Origin: Castellaniella sp040276085
GTDB lineage: Bacteria > Pseudomonadota > Gammaproteobacteria > Burkholderiales > Burkholderiaceae_B
Assembly: GCF_040276085.1 (NCBI RefSeq)
Contig: NZ_JBELOK010000011.1
Coordinates: 1 to 64,000 of the forward strand
Direction: 5' to 3'
DNA: 64,000 nt
A program made the position numbers and the translations under genes. Position 1 is the first letter of the stretch; the number at the start of each line of letters is the position of its first letter. A model generated the notes under the pieces. It did no database searches. It saw only the letters and a program-made list of their open reading frames with translations, and was not told the origin of the DNA. Below, in pieces: positions 7,680 to 17,019 of the stretch.

Positions 7680-8291
7680 ATGAAATTATTGCTGCACATC
7701 GACTCCAGTATCACTGGCCCGGAATCCGTCTCCCGCCGCCTGTCTCGCGACATCGTGGCGCAACAACAGGCCTGGCATTCTGGCCTCCAGGTTGATTACC
7801 TGGATCTGGCGGCCCAGGCGCCCAACCCGCTGTCGCTGGATGCACTCGGCTTCCGCATGCCCGATTCGGCTGGTACGGTCACCGAGGCCCAGCGCCTCGA
7901 AAACGAGGTCTCCGAAGCACTGGTCAGCCAACTGATCGCAGCAGATATCGTCGTCATCGGCGCACCTATGTACAACTTCACCATTCCCGCCCAGCTCAAG
8001 GCCTGGCTGGATCGCATCGCCCAGGCTGGGCGCACCTTCAAATACACCGAAACCGGCCCGGTGGGCCTGCTGGGTGACAAAACCGTCATCCTGGCACTGA
8101 GCCGCGGCGGCATTTATTCCGCCAATCCCGCCATGGAACACCAGGAAAGCTATCTCAAATCGATATTCGGCTTCATGGGTGTCACCGATATCCGCACGGT
8201 ACGCGCTGAAGGTATGAACATGGGACAGGAGCACCGCGAACGCGGCCTGGCACAGGCTCAGTCCGACATTCAGGCTTTGATAGCAGCCTGA
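7680..8291 (+). CDS. azoR: FMN-dependent NADH-azoreductase
   Basis: 203-aa flavodoxin-fold oxidoreductase. It opens with MKLLLHIDSSITGPESVSRRLSRDIV, the FMN phosphate-binding start of AzoR. A conserved GAPMYNFTIPAQLKAWLDRIAQAGRTFKYT block occurs mid-protein, and LALSRGGIY follows. AzoR enzymes reduce quinones and azo dyes by two-electron transfer and protect against thiol or quinone stress. The start at 7680 is chosen because the family begins at this Met; an in-frame extension reaches 7590 without similarity. It is likely controlled by the divergent LysR gene. Confidence 0.93.
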   Translation: MKLLLHIDSSITGPESVSRRLSRDIVAQQQAWHSGLQVDYLDLAAQAPNPLSLDALGFRMPDSAGTVTEAQRLENEVSEALVSQLIAADIVVIGAPMYNFTIPAQLKAWLDRIAQAGRTFKYTETGPVGLLGDKTVILALSRGGIYSANPAMEHQESYLKSIFGFMGVTDIRTVRAEGMNMGQEHRERGLAQAQSDIQALIAA

Positions 8292-8595
8292 CCCCGATCA
8301 AGACAGGCGGGATGCATCAATGGTTATTCAGCCATCCCACCCTCTGCCTTAAACCATCTTGCAAACCTTGATAATTGACACCAAGCGACCAGGAAGCACT
8401 ATTCTGGATGTTCAGACGGGCTACGATCCATTGGACAAACATGATGGACGATCAGAAATAGGCTTGAAACCGCTCATCTCGTTGTAGCAAGGGTTACAGC
8501 TTGCGCCGCCCCAAAGCGTATAGGGCTTATTTGACGCTCCTGTAGACGTACCGAACGCAACGCATAGGATGGACGTCAATCTACAAGGAGCTTGC
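8292..8595. other. Intergenic region azoR-norB
   Basis: About 300 bp without a gene. A weak stem (GGGATG at 8309-8314 with CATCCC at 8333-8338) may end the azoR transcript but lacks a T-tract. No convincing NsrR, NorR or FNR palindrome was found; TTGATAATTGACACC near 8369 has only one half-site. The norB promoter must lie here but cannot be placed with confidence. Confidence 0.5.
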
Positions 8596-10893
8596 GTGAG
8601 CACAGCGACGGCAGAGTCTTTGGGGGACGATACGAAGCCCCTTTCACCGTGGTGGGTACGGTGGTTCATCATTGTTTTTGTCATTGGGGCAGCGGTACTG
8701 GTTGCCATGACCGTGCTGGGCTACAAGCACGCGCCTCCAATCCCGCAATCAGTCGTATCCAGCGACGGCACCGCACTCTTCACCCGCGCCGATATTGAAA
8801 ACGGGCAAGGTGTGTTTCTGCGTTACGGACTGATGGATAACGGTTCCATCTGGGGCCACGGCGGCTATCTGGGGATTGATTACTCCGCTGAGGCACTGCA
8901 CCAGATGAGTCTTCAAACCGCCGAAGCACTGGCGCAGCAGCAGTACGACAAGCCTATGGCTGCCCTTGACGCCACCCAACGGGCAGGCGTGCAAGGCCAG
9001 GTAGCGCAATTGCTGAAAACCAACCGCTACGACGCCGCTACACAGGTGCTCACCCTCACACCACCAGAAGTGGCCGCATGGAAGGCGCAGCTTGGCTACT
9101 GGACCAATTATTTCAAGGATCCCGAGAACAACGGCGGGCTCTCGCCCAACTGGATCACTGACCCGCAGCAGTTGCGTCAGTTCACCGCATTTGTCACTTG
9201 GGCTGCATGGGCTTCAGTGGCCAATCGGCCAGGTGAGGGCTATTCCTACACCATGAACTTCCCATACGATCCGTCGGTGGGTAATGTACCGGCGGGCGAT
9301 GCAACCTTCTGGAGTGCGCTCAGTCTCGTGGTATTCCTGATCGGTCTGGGCGCGGCCCTGCTGGCCTCTGGCCGTTTTGAATACCTGGGCTGGATCAGCG
9401 CCGGCAAAATCGAACCGCGCGTCACACCGGGCGTGTCCACCAAAGGGCAACGCGCGCTGGTCAAGTTCTTTGTCATCGTCGCTGCCGTCTGGCTGTTTCA
9501 GACGCTGGTGGGTGGCGCTACTGCGCACTATCGCATCGAACCAGGCGGCTTCTACGGCATTCCGCTAGAACGCATCTTTCCAAGCAACCTGATGCGCACC
9601 TGGCACCTGCAAAGTGCCGTCATGTGGATTGCCACCTCGTACGTGGCCGCCGCCCTGTTCCTGGGCAGCACGCTGCGCAAGCAGGTACCCGAAGCCCTCA
9701 CACACTGGGCCAATCTGCTGTTTGCCGCCTTCCTCATCGTCATCGTCGGCAGCCTGGTGGGCGAATGGGCCGGCATGCTGCAATGGTTTGGCAGCTGGTG
9801 GTTCTGGCTTGGCAACCAGGGCTGGGAATACCTGGAACTCGGCCGTCTGTGGCAGTACGTTCTGGTGATCGGCCTGGTGGTGTGGTTTGCCGTACTGTGG
9901 TGGCTTGCGCGGCCGCGCGACAACGCCTCGGTCGAGGCCAGACCCGTTGTGCGCATGTTCCTGCTGGCAGCGCTGTCAATCCCCTTGTTCTATCTGCCGG
10001 CGCTGTTCTACGGTGCGCACACCAACTTCACGGTGGTGGACACCTGGCGCTTCTGGATCATCCACCTGTGGGTCGAAGGCTTCTTCGAGTTCTTCGCCAC
10101 CACCGTAGTAGCCATCGTGTTCTACCAGCTTGGGCTGGCACGGGTTAACACCGCGCTGCGCGTCATCTACCTGGATGCCATCCTGTTTTTCCTGGGCGGG
10201 CTGGTGGGTACCGGCCACCACTGGTACTTTAACGGCCACTCAAGCTTCAACATGGCGGCATCCGCGCTGGTCTCGGTGCTCGAAGTTGTGCCACTTACGC
10301 TACTCACCCTGGATGCCTGGGGCTTTATCAAAACCGCACGCGGTGGCGATCAAAATACCCCTCGTGCCAAGATCGCACACGATCACAAGTGGACGCTGTT
10401 CTTCCTGATTGCCGTCGGTTTCTGGAACTTCCTCGGTGCCGGTGTGTTCGGCTTCCTCGTCAACCTGCCCATCGTCAGCTATTTCGAGACCGGCACGCAA
10501 CTGACCCCCAACCATGGTCACGCATCGCTGATGGGTGTATTTGGCATGCTGGCCATTGCGCTGATGGTGTTTGTCTTGCGCCAAACTGCCTCTGACCGCG
10601 ACTGGCCGGGCATCGAGCGCTGGGTCAAATACACCTTCTGGGGTGCCAATATCGGCCTCATGATGATGGTGGCCTTCAGTCTGTTTCCCAGCGGCCTGCG
10701 CCAGGTGTGGGATGTGACACAACACGGCTACTGGCACGCACGCAGCATGGCGTTCATCCACCAGCCAACAGCCCTGATCATCGAGTGGCTGCGCCTGCCG
10801 GGCGACCTGGTGTTCATCATCTTCGGCTCCATCCCGCTCACTATCGCGGCATTCAAGGCCTGGGCGGGGGTGCGGCGCCAGGAGGCCGATTGA
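8596..10893 (+). CDS. norB: Quinol-dependent nitric oxide reductase (qNOR)
   Basis: Membrane enzyme reducing 2 NO to N2O with electrons from quinol; 765 aa. Like qNORs (NorZ type) it has a long N-terminal extension fused to the NorB-like catalytic part and no CxxCH heme-c motif, so it needs no NorC. Heme/FeB ligand regions are recognisable: IHLWVEGFFEFFATT, GTGHHWYFNG and NHGHASLMGVFG, within about 14 hydrophobic helices. AAGGAG sits 6 nt before GTG 8596, so this start is preferred over the ATG at 8569, whose extra codons contain that ribosome site. No norR, norD or norQ is adjacent. A strong hairpin follows the gene. Confidence 0.94.
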   Translation: MSTATAESLGDDTKPLSPWWVRWFIIVFVIGAAVLVAMTVLGYKHAPPIPQSVVSSDGTALFTRADIENGQGVFLRYGLMDNGSIWGHGGYLGIDYSAEALHQMSLQTAEALAQQQYDKPMAALDATQRAGVQGQVAQLLKTNRYDAATQVLTLTPPEVAAWKAQLGYWTNYFKDPENNGGLSPNWITDPQQLRQFTAFVTWAAWASVANRPGEGYSYTMNFPYDPSVGNVPAGDATFWSALSLVVFLIGLGAALLASGRFEYLGWISAGKIEPRVTPGVSTKGQRALVKFFVIVAAVWLFQTLVGGATAHYRIEPGGFYGIPLERIFPSNLMRTWHLQSAVMWIATSYVAAALFLGSTLRKQVPEALTHWANLLFAAFLIVIVGSLVGEWAGMLQWFGSWWFWLGNQGWEYLELGRLWQYVLVIGLVVWFAVLWWLARPRDNASVEARPVVRMFLLAALSIPLFYLPALFYGAHTNFTVVDTWRFWIIHLWVEGFFEFFATTVVAIVFYQLGLARVNTALRVIYLDAILFFLGGLVGTGHHWYFNGHSSFNMAASALVSVLEVVPLTLLTLDAWGFIKTARGGDQNTPRAKIAHDHKWTLFFLIAVGFWNFLGAGVFGFLVNLPIVSYFETGTQLTPNHGHASLMGVFGMLAIALMVFVLRQTASDRDWPGIERWVKYTFWGANIGLMMMVAFSLFPSGLRQVWDVTQHGYWHARSMAFIHQPTALIIEWLRLPGDLVFIIFGSIPLTIAAFKAWAGVRRQEAD

Positions 10894-10924
10894 TGGTGAT
10901 TATCTAGCGGGCACCCTCTAGTAA

Positions 10925-10961
10925 GGCTTGGGCTGGCACTTCCAATGTGCCAGCCCAAGCC
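10925..10961 (+). terminator. Long perfect hairpin after norB
   Basis: GGCTTGGGCTGGCAC (10925-10939) and its exact complement (10947-10961) enclose a 7-nt loop TTCCAAT. The 15-bp stem has no mismatch. No T-run follows, so it may act as an RNA-stabilising 3' end or an atypical terminator between norB and the restriction-modification operon. Confidence 0.6.
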
Positions 10962-11053
10962 CCGTATAGGGATAGCCATCTGCTAGACTTCACAGGTAAC
11001 AAAATATGCCGTAAATATCCAAGGGCATAAGCCCTATCAGGAGTCAGCCTGCC

Positions 11054-14000
11054 GTGCCTGCCAAACCACACGCTTCAGCCAATGCAAAGACCGGTGATCA
11101 GGACGATTTTTCGCTGGAAACACAGCAGGTACCCGATACGCCCAGCAAACCACCGAAGCCCATCAGCCGCAAGACAAAATTGGCACCCCGTAATAGCCGG
11201 GCTACTGGCGACGACGCCCAGATCCTATCCTACCGGCACGCCGACAAGCGCGTGAACAACCCGGAGGTAGGCATGGTCACACCGGCAACGGATCCCGAAG
11301 CAGGCAAAACAAAATGGGCGTACGACCCCCATCTGGATCCTGCCCTGAGTTTTGACCCACAGCGCAGCCAGATTGAAACCCTGATCGATGACGCGCTGGC
11401 CTCGGGTGACACAGCCCAGATGCGTGCAGCCTTGGAAGAACTGAAACGCCTGCAAAGCCCTTACCTGAACTGGGCAGGTAAAGCCGAACGCACCAGCTTT
11501 GATATCGATATCGTCAGCCTGCACGTGCACGAGCGCATCGACCCAGCCAGTATCCTGACGGCCGTGCGCAAGGCAATGGGCACGAAAACCACAAGCAAAC
11601 AGGCCACCAAAGCTGTGCAGCCTGGGCTATTTGATGCGCCGTTTGAGAGCCTGCCGTTGCGCGATGCCATCGATTTCTACCGCCACGAGCGCGGCTGGGC
11701 CAACCGATTGATCTCCGGCGACAGCCTGTTGGTGATGAACAGCCTGCTGCAAAAGGAAAACATGGCCGGCCGGGTGCAGATGATCTATATCGACCCGCCC
11801 TACGGCATCAAGTACGGCAGCAACTTCCAGCCCTTTGTCGGCAAGCGGGATGTCAAGGATCGCAAGGACGAAGACCTGACCCAAGAGCCGGAAATGATCA
11901 AAGCCTTCCGGGATACCTGGGAGTTAGGGGTTCACTCGTATTTGACGTACCTGCGGGATCGCCTGTTACTGGCGCGTGAACTATTGAATGAAACAGGCAG
12001 CGTGTTCGTGCAGATTTCGGATGAGAACCTGCACCATGTAAGAGAATTAATGGACGAGGTATTCAAACCCGAAAATTTTGTTGCCCAAATAACTGTTCAA
12101 AAGACATCTGGTCAAACATCAACCTATTTATCCGGTACCGTTGATTATCTTCTTTGGTATGGACTAGAAAAGAGGGTCACTAAATACAATCCCCCACTTT
12201 CTTTAAAAGAAATGGGAGGTGTTGGCGGTAGTATGTACCAATTTATTCAACTATCAAACGGTAGTTGCAGACGCCTCAACTCCTCAGAGATAGAGCACCC
12301 AAAATCACTGGAACGAGACAGCCTGATATTTCGACTTGGTGACACAACCTCACAGCGACAAGGCCGAAGCGCCGGCCCTGGTTCAGCCATGTATTTTCCA
12401 GTGCACGTGGACGGACAAAACTACTTTCCTCCGATGTCCAGAGGCTGGACTTCCACCGCTGACGGCATGAGTAGGCTTGCAAAGGCGGGGCGCCTCAATC
12501 CACAGGGAGAGCGGCTCGCTTATAAGCGATATTTAAACGACTTCCTTGCCTACCCATTGGGTAACAATTGGGTGGACACAGCCGGAGCAACTGATCGACT
12601 CTATGTTGTTCAAACTGCAGACAAAGTCATCGAACGATGCCTCCTGATGACCACCGACCCCGGCGATCTGGTGCTGGATCCCACCTGCGGTTCAGGCACC
12701 ACTGCATTCGTTGCCGAAAAATGGGGCCGCCGCTGGATCACCTGTGATACCTCACGCGTGGCAGTGACGCTGGCCAAACAGCGGCTGATGACGGCCAGCT
12801 ACGATTACTACGACCTCAAATACCCTCAGGAAGGCCTGAAAGGCGGCTTCATCTACAAGACAGTGCCGCACATCACCTTGAAGTCGATTGCCAACAACCC
12901 TGAAATCGATACCATCTACGAACAAAAACACCCGGCTATCGAATCTGCGCTGGAAAAACTGAACCAGGCCCTGCAACATGCCAAGGCCCCTGCTTTTACC
13001 GTTACCGAAGGTGGCCGCAAAGGCCAGACACTGGATTTTTCAAAGGGCGACACCCTGCTTGAATGGGAAGTGCCTTTCGACTACCCAAAAAACTGGCCAG
13101 CCAACGCGCAGGATGCCCTGGCAGCCTTTCACTCATGCCGGCAGGCGATGCAAACCCAAATGGACACCAGCATCGCCGCACATGCCGACCAGGAAACGCT
13201 CTACGACCAACCGGCCATTGCGCGAGACAAACTACGCATCACCGGCCCCTTTACGGTAGAGGCTGTCCCCTTCCCCAGCGTCAAATCGCTGGATGAAGCA
13301 GACGGCCCAGCCGAAGCTGACACTAGCATCGCCCGCACGGGCGAATCCGGCCGTCAACATCAATGGCGCGATGAGCTGCTCAAAGCCGGCATTCGCGGCA
13401 AAGGCGGCCAAAAACTGAACTTTGCCGATCTGGAACCCCTGCCTACAGACGATGGTATGCAACACCTGCATGCCACCGGCCACCTGGATTCGGGCGAGCG
13501 CGTGGTGGTGAGCTTTGGCCCGGAATACGGCGCACTGGAACAGCGCCAGGTAACCAACGCGCTCACCCAGGCGGGCAATCTGTTTCCTTTACCCAAGATG
13601 ATTGTATTTTGCGCCTTTGCCTTCGATCCGGAGGCCGCCAAGGATATTGATGCCCTGCGCGGCATCACGGCACTAAAAGCACAAATGAATACCGACTTGC
13701 TGACTGACGACCTGCGCAAGGCACGGGCCCACAACCAAAGTTTCTGGCTGATGGGCCAGCCCGAAGTGGAAGTACGCAAAACCAAAAACGATCAATACGT
13801 GGTGGAGGTTCACGGCTTTGACTACTTTGATACCGTCAAAGGCGAATTGATCTCAGGCGGCAAGAAAAAGATCGCGATGTGGGCACTGGATACGAATTAC
13901 GACGAGCGCAGCCTGTTTCCACACCAAGTGTTCTTTCCCATGGCTGGGCGAGGCGAAGGCTGGGAGAAACTGAAGAAAAACATCCGGGCAGAACTGGACG

Positions 14001-14128
14001 AATCCCGGCTGGATGCCTTCCACGGCACGGTCAGCCTGCCTTTCGAGGCCGGAGACAACCGCAAGATCGCGGTCAAGATCGTAGACGACCGCGGCATCGA
14101 ATCACTGAAAGTTATCCCGTTGGGTTAA
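11054..14128 (+). CDS. Site-specific DNA-adenine methyltransferase, Mod-like subunit of a type III-like R-M system
   Basis: 1,024 aa, GTG start with AGGAG about 11 nt upstream. Motif order is that of beta-class methyltransferases: catalytic DPPY at 247-250 (MIYIDPPYGIKYGS), then the target-recognition region, then the AdoMet-binding DPTCGSGTT at about 542-550. The span coding residues about 326-529 (12.03-12.64 kb) is clearly AT-richer than both flanks, suggesting recombinational replacement of the recognition domain. About 430 residues follow the catalytic core, far more than in classical type III Mod proteins (about 650 aa). The restriction subunit follows 10 nt downstream. It probably methylates adenine to protect host DNA and directs the partner nuclease. 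Confidence 0.88.
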   Translation: MPAKPHASANAKTGDQDDFSLETQQVPDTPSKPPKPISRKTKLAPRNSRATGDDAQILSYRHADKRVNNPEVGMVTPATDPEAGKTKWAYDPHLDPALSFDPQRSQIETLIDDALASGDTAQMRAALEELKRLQSPYLNWAGKAERTSFDIDIVSLHVHERIDPASILTAVRKAMGTKTTSKQATKAVQPGLFDAPFESLPLRDAIDFYRHERGWANRLISGDSLLVMNSLLQKENMAGRVQMIYIDPPYGIKYGSNFQPFVGKRDVKDRKDEDLTQEPEMIKAFRDTWELGVHSYLTYLRDRLLLARELLNETGSVFVQISDENLHHVRELMDEVFKPENFVAQITVQKTSGQTSTYLSGTVDYLLWYGLEKRVTKYNPPLSLKEMGGVGGSMYQFIQLSNGSCRRLNSSEIEHPKSLERDSLIFRLGDTTSQRQGRSAGPGSAMYFPVHVDGQNYFPPMSRGWTSTADGMSRLAKAGRLNPQGERLAYKRYLNDFLAYPLGNNWVDTAGATDRLYVVQTADKVIERCLLMTTDPGDLVLDPTCGSGTTAFVAEKWGRRWITCDTSRVAVTLAKQRLMTASYDYYDLKYPQEGLKGGFIYKTVPHITLKSIANNPEIDTIYEQKHPAIESALEKLNQALQHAKAPAFTVTEGGRKGQTLDFSKGDTLLEWEVPFDYPKNWPANAQDALAAFHSCRQAMQTQMDTSIAAHADQETLYDQPAIARDKLRITGPFTVEAVPFPSVKSLDEADGPAEADTSIARTGESGRQHQWRDELLKAGIRGKGGQKLNFADLEPLPTDDGMQHLHATGHLDSGERVVVSFGPEYGALEQRQVTNALTQAGNLFPLPKMIVFCAFAFDPEAAKDIDALRGITALKAQMNTDLLTDDLRKARAHNQSFWLMGQPEVEVRKTKNDQYVVEVHGFDYFDTVKGELISGGKKKIAMWALDTNYDERSLFPHQVFFPMAGRGEGWEKLKKNIRAELDESRLDAFHGTVSLPFEAGDNRKIAVKIVDDRGIESLKVIPLG

Positions 14129-14138
14129 GGGAAGAATC

Positions 14139-17012
14139 GTGGCACAGCCTTCCCTGATCATCAGCTCTCCCTTTGAGGCTCCCACGCATCACTGGGTCCG
14201 TGAGTCTGACAACAAGCTCAAGCTAAACACGGGCCGCCGGCCGGCAGGATACGAAATCTTTGATACCCGCAACAACACGGTTCGTGGGGTAGAACTGGAT
14301 CTGGTCAACCGCATCCGCGAACGCGTAACCGCCTGGCGGCAGGCAGATTACCCCGGTGTGACGGCCATTACCCGCCAATTGCTGGAACACTGGCACGACA
14401 ACGGCGCGCGGCAATACACGTTTTATTTTTGCCAGCTGGAAGCCATTGAAACACTGATCTGGCACGTCGAAGCGCCGACAGAATACCAACAGGGAATCGC
14501 CATCCCCGGAGATGGCGGTGCCTGGGAACGCCTATGCAGCAAGATGGCAACCGGCACAGGCAAAACAACGGTAATGGCCATGATCATCGCTTGGCAGGTG
14601 TTAAATGCCCTGGCCTACCCCAAGCGCAATAAAGATTTTTCGCGTGCCATCTTTATTGTGGCACCGGGCCTGACGGTTAAAGAACGGCTGCAGGTACTGC
14701 AACCTGGGCACCCAGAAAACTACTACGACCAATTTGCTATCTGCCCCAACGAGGCCTTGCGCCAGAAGCTTAATCAGGCGGTTTTGCTGATCGATAACTG
14801 GCACAGCCTGATGCCACTTAAGGATGTCACCCGATCCATCGTAAAAAAGGGCGCCGAAAGCGATGAGGCCTACGTGTGCCGTATCCTGGGGGCCTTGGCG
14901 AGCTTCAAGGATATTGCGGTCATCAACGACGAGGCCCATCACGCCTACCGCATCCGGCCCGAGACCAAAGTCAGCAAGAAAGACGCAGAGATGCTGGGCA
15001 TCAACCTGGACGATGCCACCCGCTGGATTGAAGGGCTTGACCGCATCCACAAAACACGGCGCATCAGCCACTGCTTTGATCTATCTGCCACCCCCTTTGC
15101 GCCCACCGGGAAAACCAGCACCGAAACCGCCCTATTTGATTGGGTGGTCTCCGATTTTGGCCTGAACGATGCGATTGAATCGGGATTGGTCAAAACCCCA
15201 CGCGTCGTCATCCGCGACAACGCCTTGCCCAATGCCAAAACCTACCGCAGCAAGCTATATCATCTGTACCGCGAACCCGAGGTTCAGGAAGATCTGAACC
15301 GGCGCGGGGCTGAGCCTCATGAAGCTCTGCCCCAACTGGTGCAACAGGCCTACACATTGCTGGGGGCAGACTGGCGTGAAACCCGAGCCGCGTGGCAAGC
15401 GGCTGGCCATGTCTCTCCACCCGTCATACTGACTGTCTGCAACCGCACGGAAACAGCCGCCCGGCTTGAGCACTATTTTCGCCAGGGCGATGCCCACTGG
15501 CCCGATCTGCAGGCCCCCACCCGCACGCTAAGGGTGGACTCCAAGGTGCTGAACAAGGCAGAAAGTGGGGAATCGGCCACAGCGGACAAAGCCTACGAAG
15601 AAGTTTTGCACGACATCCTTGAAGCCGCCGATATCCCGGAGTTCATCAAAGCACGCCTGCGCCCGCTGAAAAAAGAAGAACTGCTACGCGCAATTATCGA
15701 TAACGTGGGTAAACGCGGCACAGCGGGTCAGGATCTGCAAAATGTCATTTCCGTAGCCATGCTGTCTGAAGGCTGGGATGCCAAGAACGTCACCCATATC
15801 ATGGGCCTGCGGGCCTTTACCAGCCAGTTATTATGCGAGCAAGTGATTGGTCGGGGATTGCGGCGTGTGTCATATGACACCGAGCCGGCGCAATGTCCGG
15901 ACGGCCAGGTGCGCGATCTGTTTCGGCCAGAGTTTGTCAACGTCTTTGGCGTCCCTCTGTCGATTTTCCAGGATGTAGACGACAGCGGCGAGGCTCCGCC
16001 GCCACCCAAACCCAGTATTCAGGTCGAATCACTTCCAGATCGTGCAAGTCTGGAGATCAGCTGGCCCAACGTGCTACGTGTGGACACCGTCATCCATCAA
16101 GCACTCACACTCGACTGGGACAACCACAGCGCCTTGCGGCTGACCATCGACCCTGTTCGCATTCCTGTCAGCGCCGACCTTGCCCCTGCCCTGGGCGGCG
16201 CAACGGATATGTCCAAGATTGTGCCGATCGATCTGGAAAAAATCCCCGAGGGGTTTCGCCAGCAGCGACTGTTATTTATGGCAGCCCGCAAAGCGATGGA
16301 AAGCCTGGGCGGTAGATTTTCCGGGGGACGCGAACTGCTGGTTCAGCAATTGGTGCGCCTGGTAGAGCGGTTTTTTAATTCAGATCACCTAAACATTCCA
16401 TCGCTGTTTCACCAGGAGCCGCTACGTAAACGCATCCTGATTGCGCTTTCCATGGATACGATCGTCCAGCACATAGCGGCTTTGATCGAACAGCACAACA
16501 GCCAACAGCTCGAACCTGTGTTCGATCCGGAGTTTCCGATCGGATCTACCCGGCTGATGCGCACCTGGTACACCACCAAGCCATGCCTTGAGACCGTGAA
16601 ATCGCAGATCAGCCACGCTGTAGCGGACAGTACCTGGGAAGACTATGCTGCCAAGCGCCTGGAGGCCAGCACAGAAGTTTCGGCCTACGCCAAGAATGAC
16701 CACCTGGGCTTCCAGATCTATTACCTGTGGCGCGGCAGCAAACGCAAATATGTGCCTGACTACCTGGTGCGTCTTGCCAACGGCAAAATGCTGGTACTGG
16801 AAATCAAGGGTGAGGATTCCGAGCAAAACCGCAAGAAGCGGCTGGCGCTGGACGCATGGGTCCAAGCCATCAACACACGGGGTGGCTTTGGCGTGTGGTG
16901 CTGGGATGTGGTGATGGGCGAGCCCGCACAGATGGACGATGTGATCAACCACCACGCATCCTCGCCCCGTTATTCGGAACCCATAGGAAAGCCCACGAGC
17001 CAAAGGCAGTGA
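14139..17012 (+). CDS. Helicase-nuclease restriction subunit (Res-like), type III-like R-M system
   Basis: 957 aa, GTG start preceded by GGGAAG. SF2 helicase motifs appear in order: Q-motif-like FYFCQLEAIETLIW, Walker A ATGTGKTT at 137-144, Walker B DEAH at 264-267, SAT at 316-318, and motif VI QVIGRGLRR. A PD-(D/E)xK nuclease core lies near the C-terminus (P873-D874 ... E888-I-K890). This is the layout of type III Res subunits, which translocate on unmethylated DNA and cut. I associate this exact family with the name 'BPTD_3080 restriction endonuclease', from memory. All key residues are intact, so the enzyme should be active. It stops 8 bp before the convergent activator gene. Confidence 0.88.
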   Translation: MAQPSLIISSPFEAPTHHWVRESDNKLKLNTGRRPAGYEIFDTRNNTVRGVELDLVNRIRERVTAWRQADYPGVTAITRQLLEHWHDNGARQYTFYFCQLEAIETLIWHVEAPTEYQQGIAIPGDGGAWERLCSKMATGTGKTTVMAMIIAWQVLNALAYPKRNKDFSRAIFIVAPGLTVKERLQVLQPGHPENYYDQFAICPNEALRQKLNQAVLLIDNWHSLMPLKDVTRSIVKKGAESDEAYVCRILGALASFKDIAVINDEAHHAYRIRPETKVSKKDAEMLGINLDDATRWIEGLDRIHKTRRISHCFDLSATPFAPTGKTSTETALFDWVVSDFGLNDAIESGLVKTPRVVIRDNALPNAKTYRSKLYHLYREPEVQEDLNRRGAEPHEALPQLVQQAYTLLGADWRETRAAWQAAGHVSPPVILTVCNRTETAARLEHYFRQGDAHWPDLQAPTRTLRVDSKVLNKAESGESATADKAYEEVLHDILEAADIPEFIKARLRPLKKEELLRAIIDNVGKRGTAGQDLQNVISVAMLSEGWDAKNVTHIMGLRAFTSQLLCEQVIGRGLRRVSYDTEPAQCPDGQVRDLFRPEFVNVFGVPLSIFQDVDDSGEAPPPPKPSIQVESLPDRASLEISWPNVLRVDTVIHQALTLDWDNHSALRLTIDPVRIPVSADLAPALGGATDMSKIVPIDLEKIPEGFRQQRLLFMAARKAMESLGGRFSGGRELLVQQLVRLVERFFNSDHLNIPSLFHQEPLRKRILIALSMDTIVQHIAALIEQHNSQQLEPVFDPEFPIGSTRLMRTWYTTKPCLETVKSQISHAVADSTWEDYAAKRLEASTEVSAYAKNDHLGFQIYYLWRGSKRKYVPDYLVRLANGKMLVLEIKGEDSEQNRKKRLALDAWVQAINTRGGFGVWCWDVVMGEPAQMDDVINHHASSPRYSEPIGKPTSQRQ

Positions 17013-17019
17013 TAAAGAA

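Noticed and set aside
8369..8386. Possible FNR/NnrR box upstream of norB (TTGATAATTGACACC)
   Set aside because: Only one half-site fits; the second half of the palindrome is absent.
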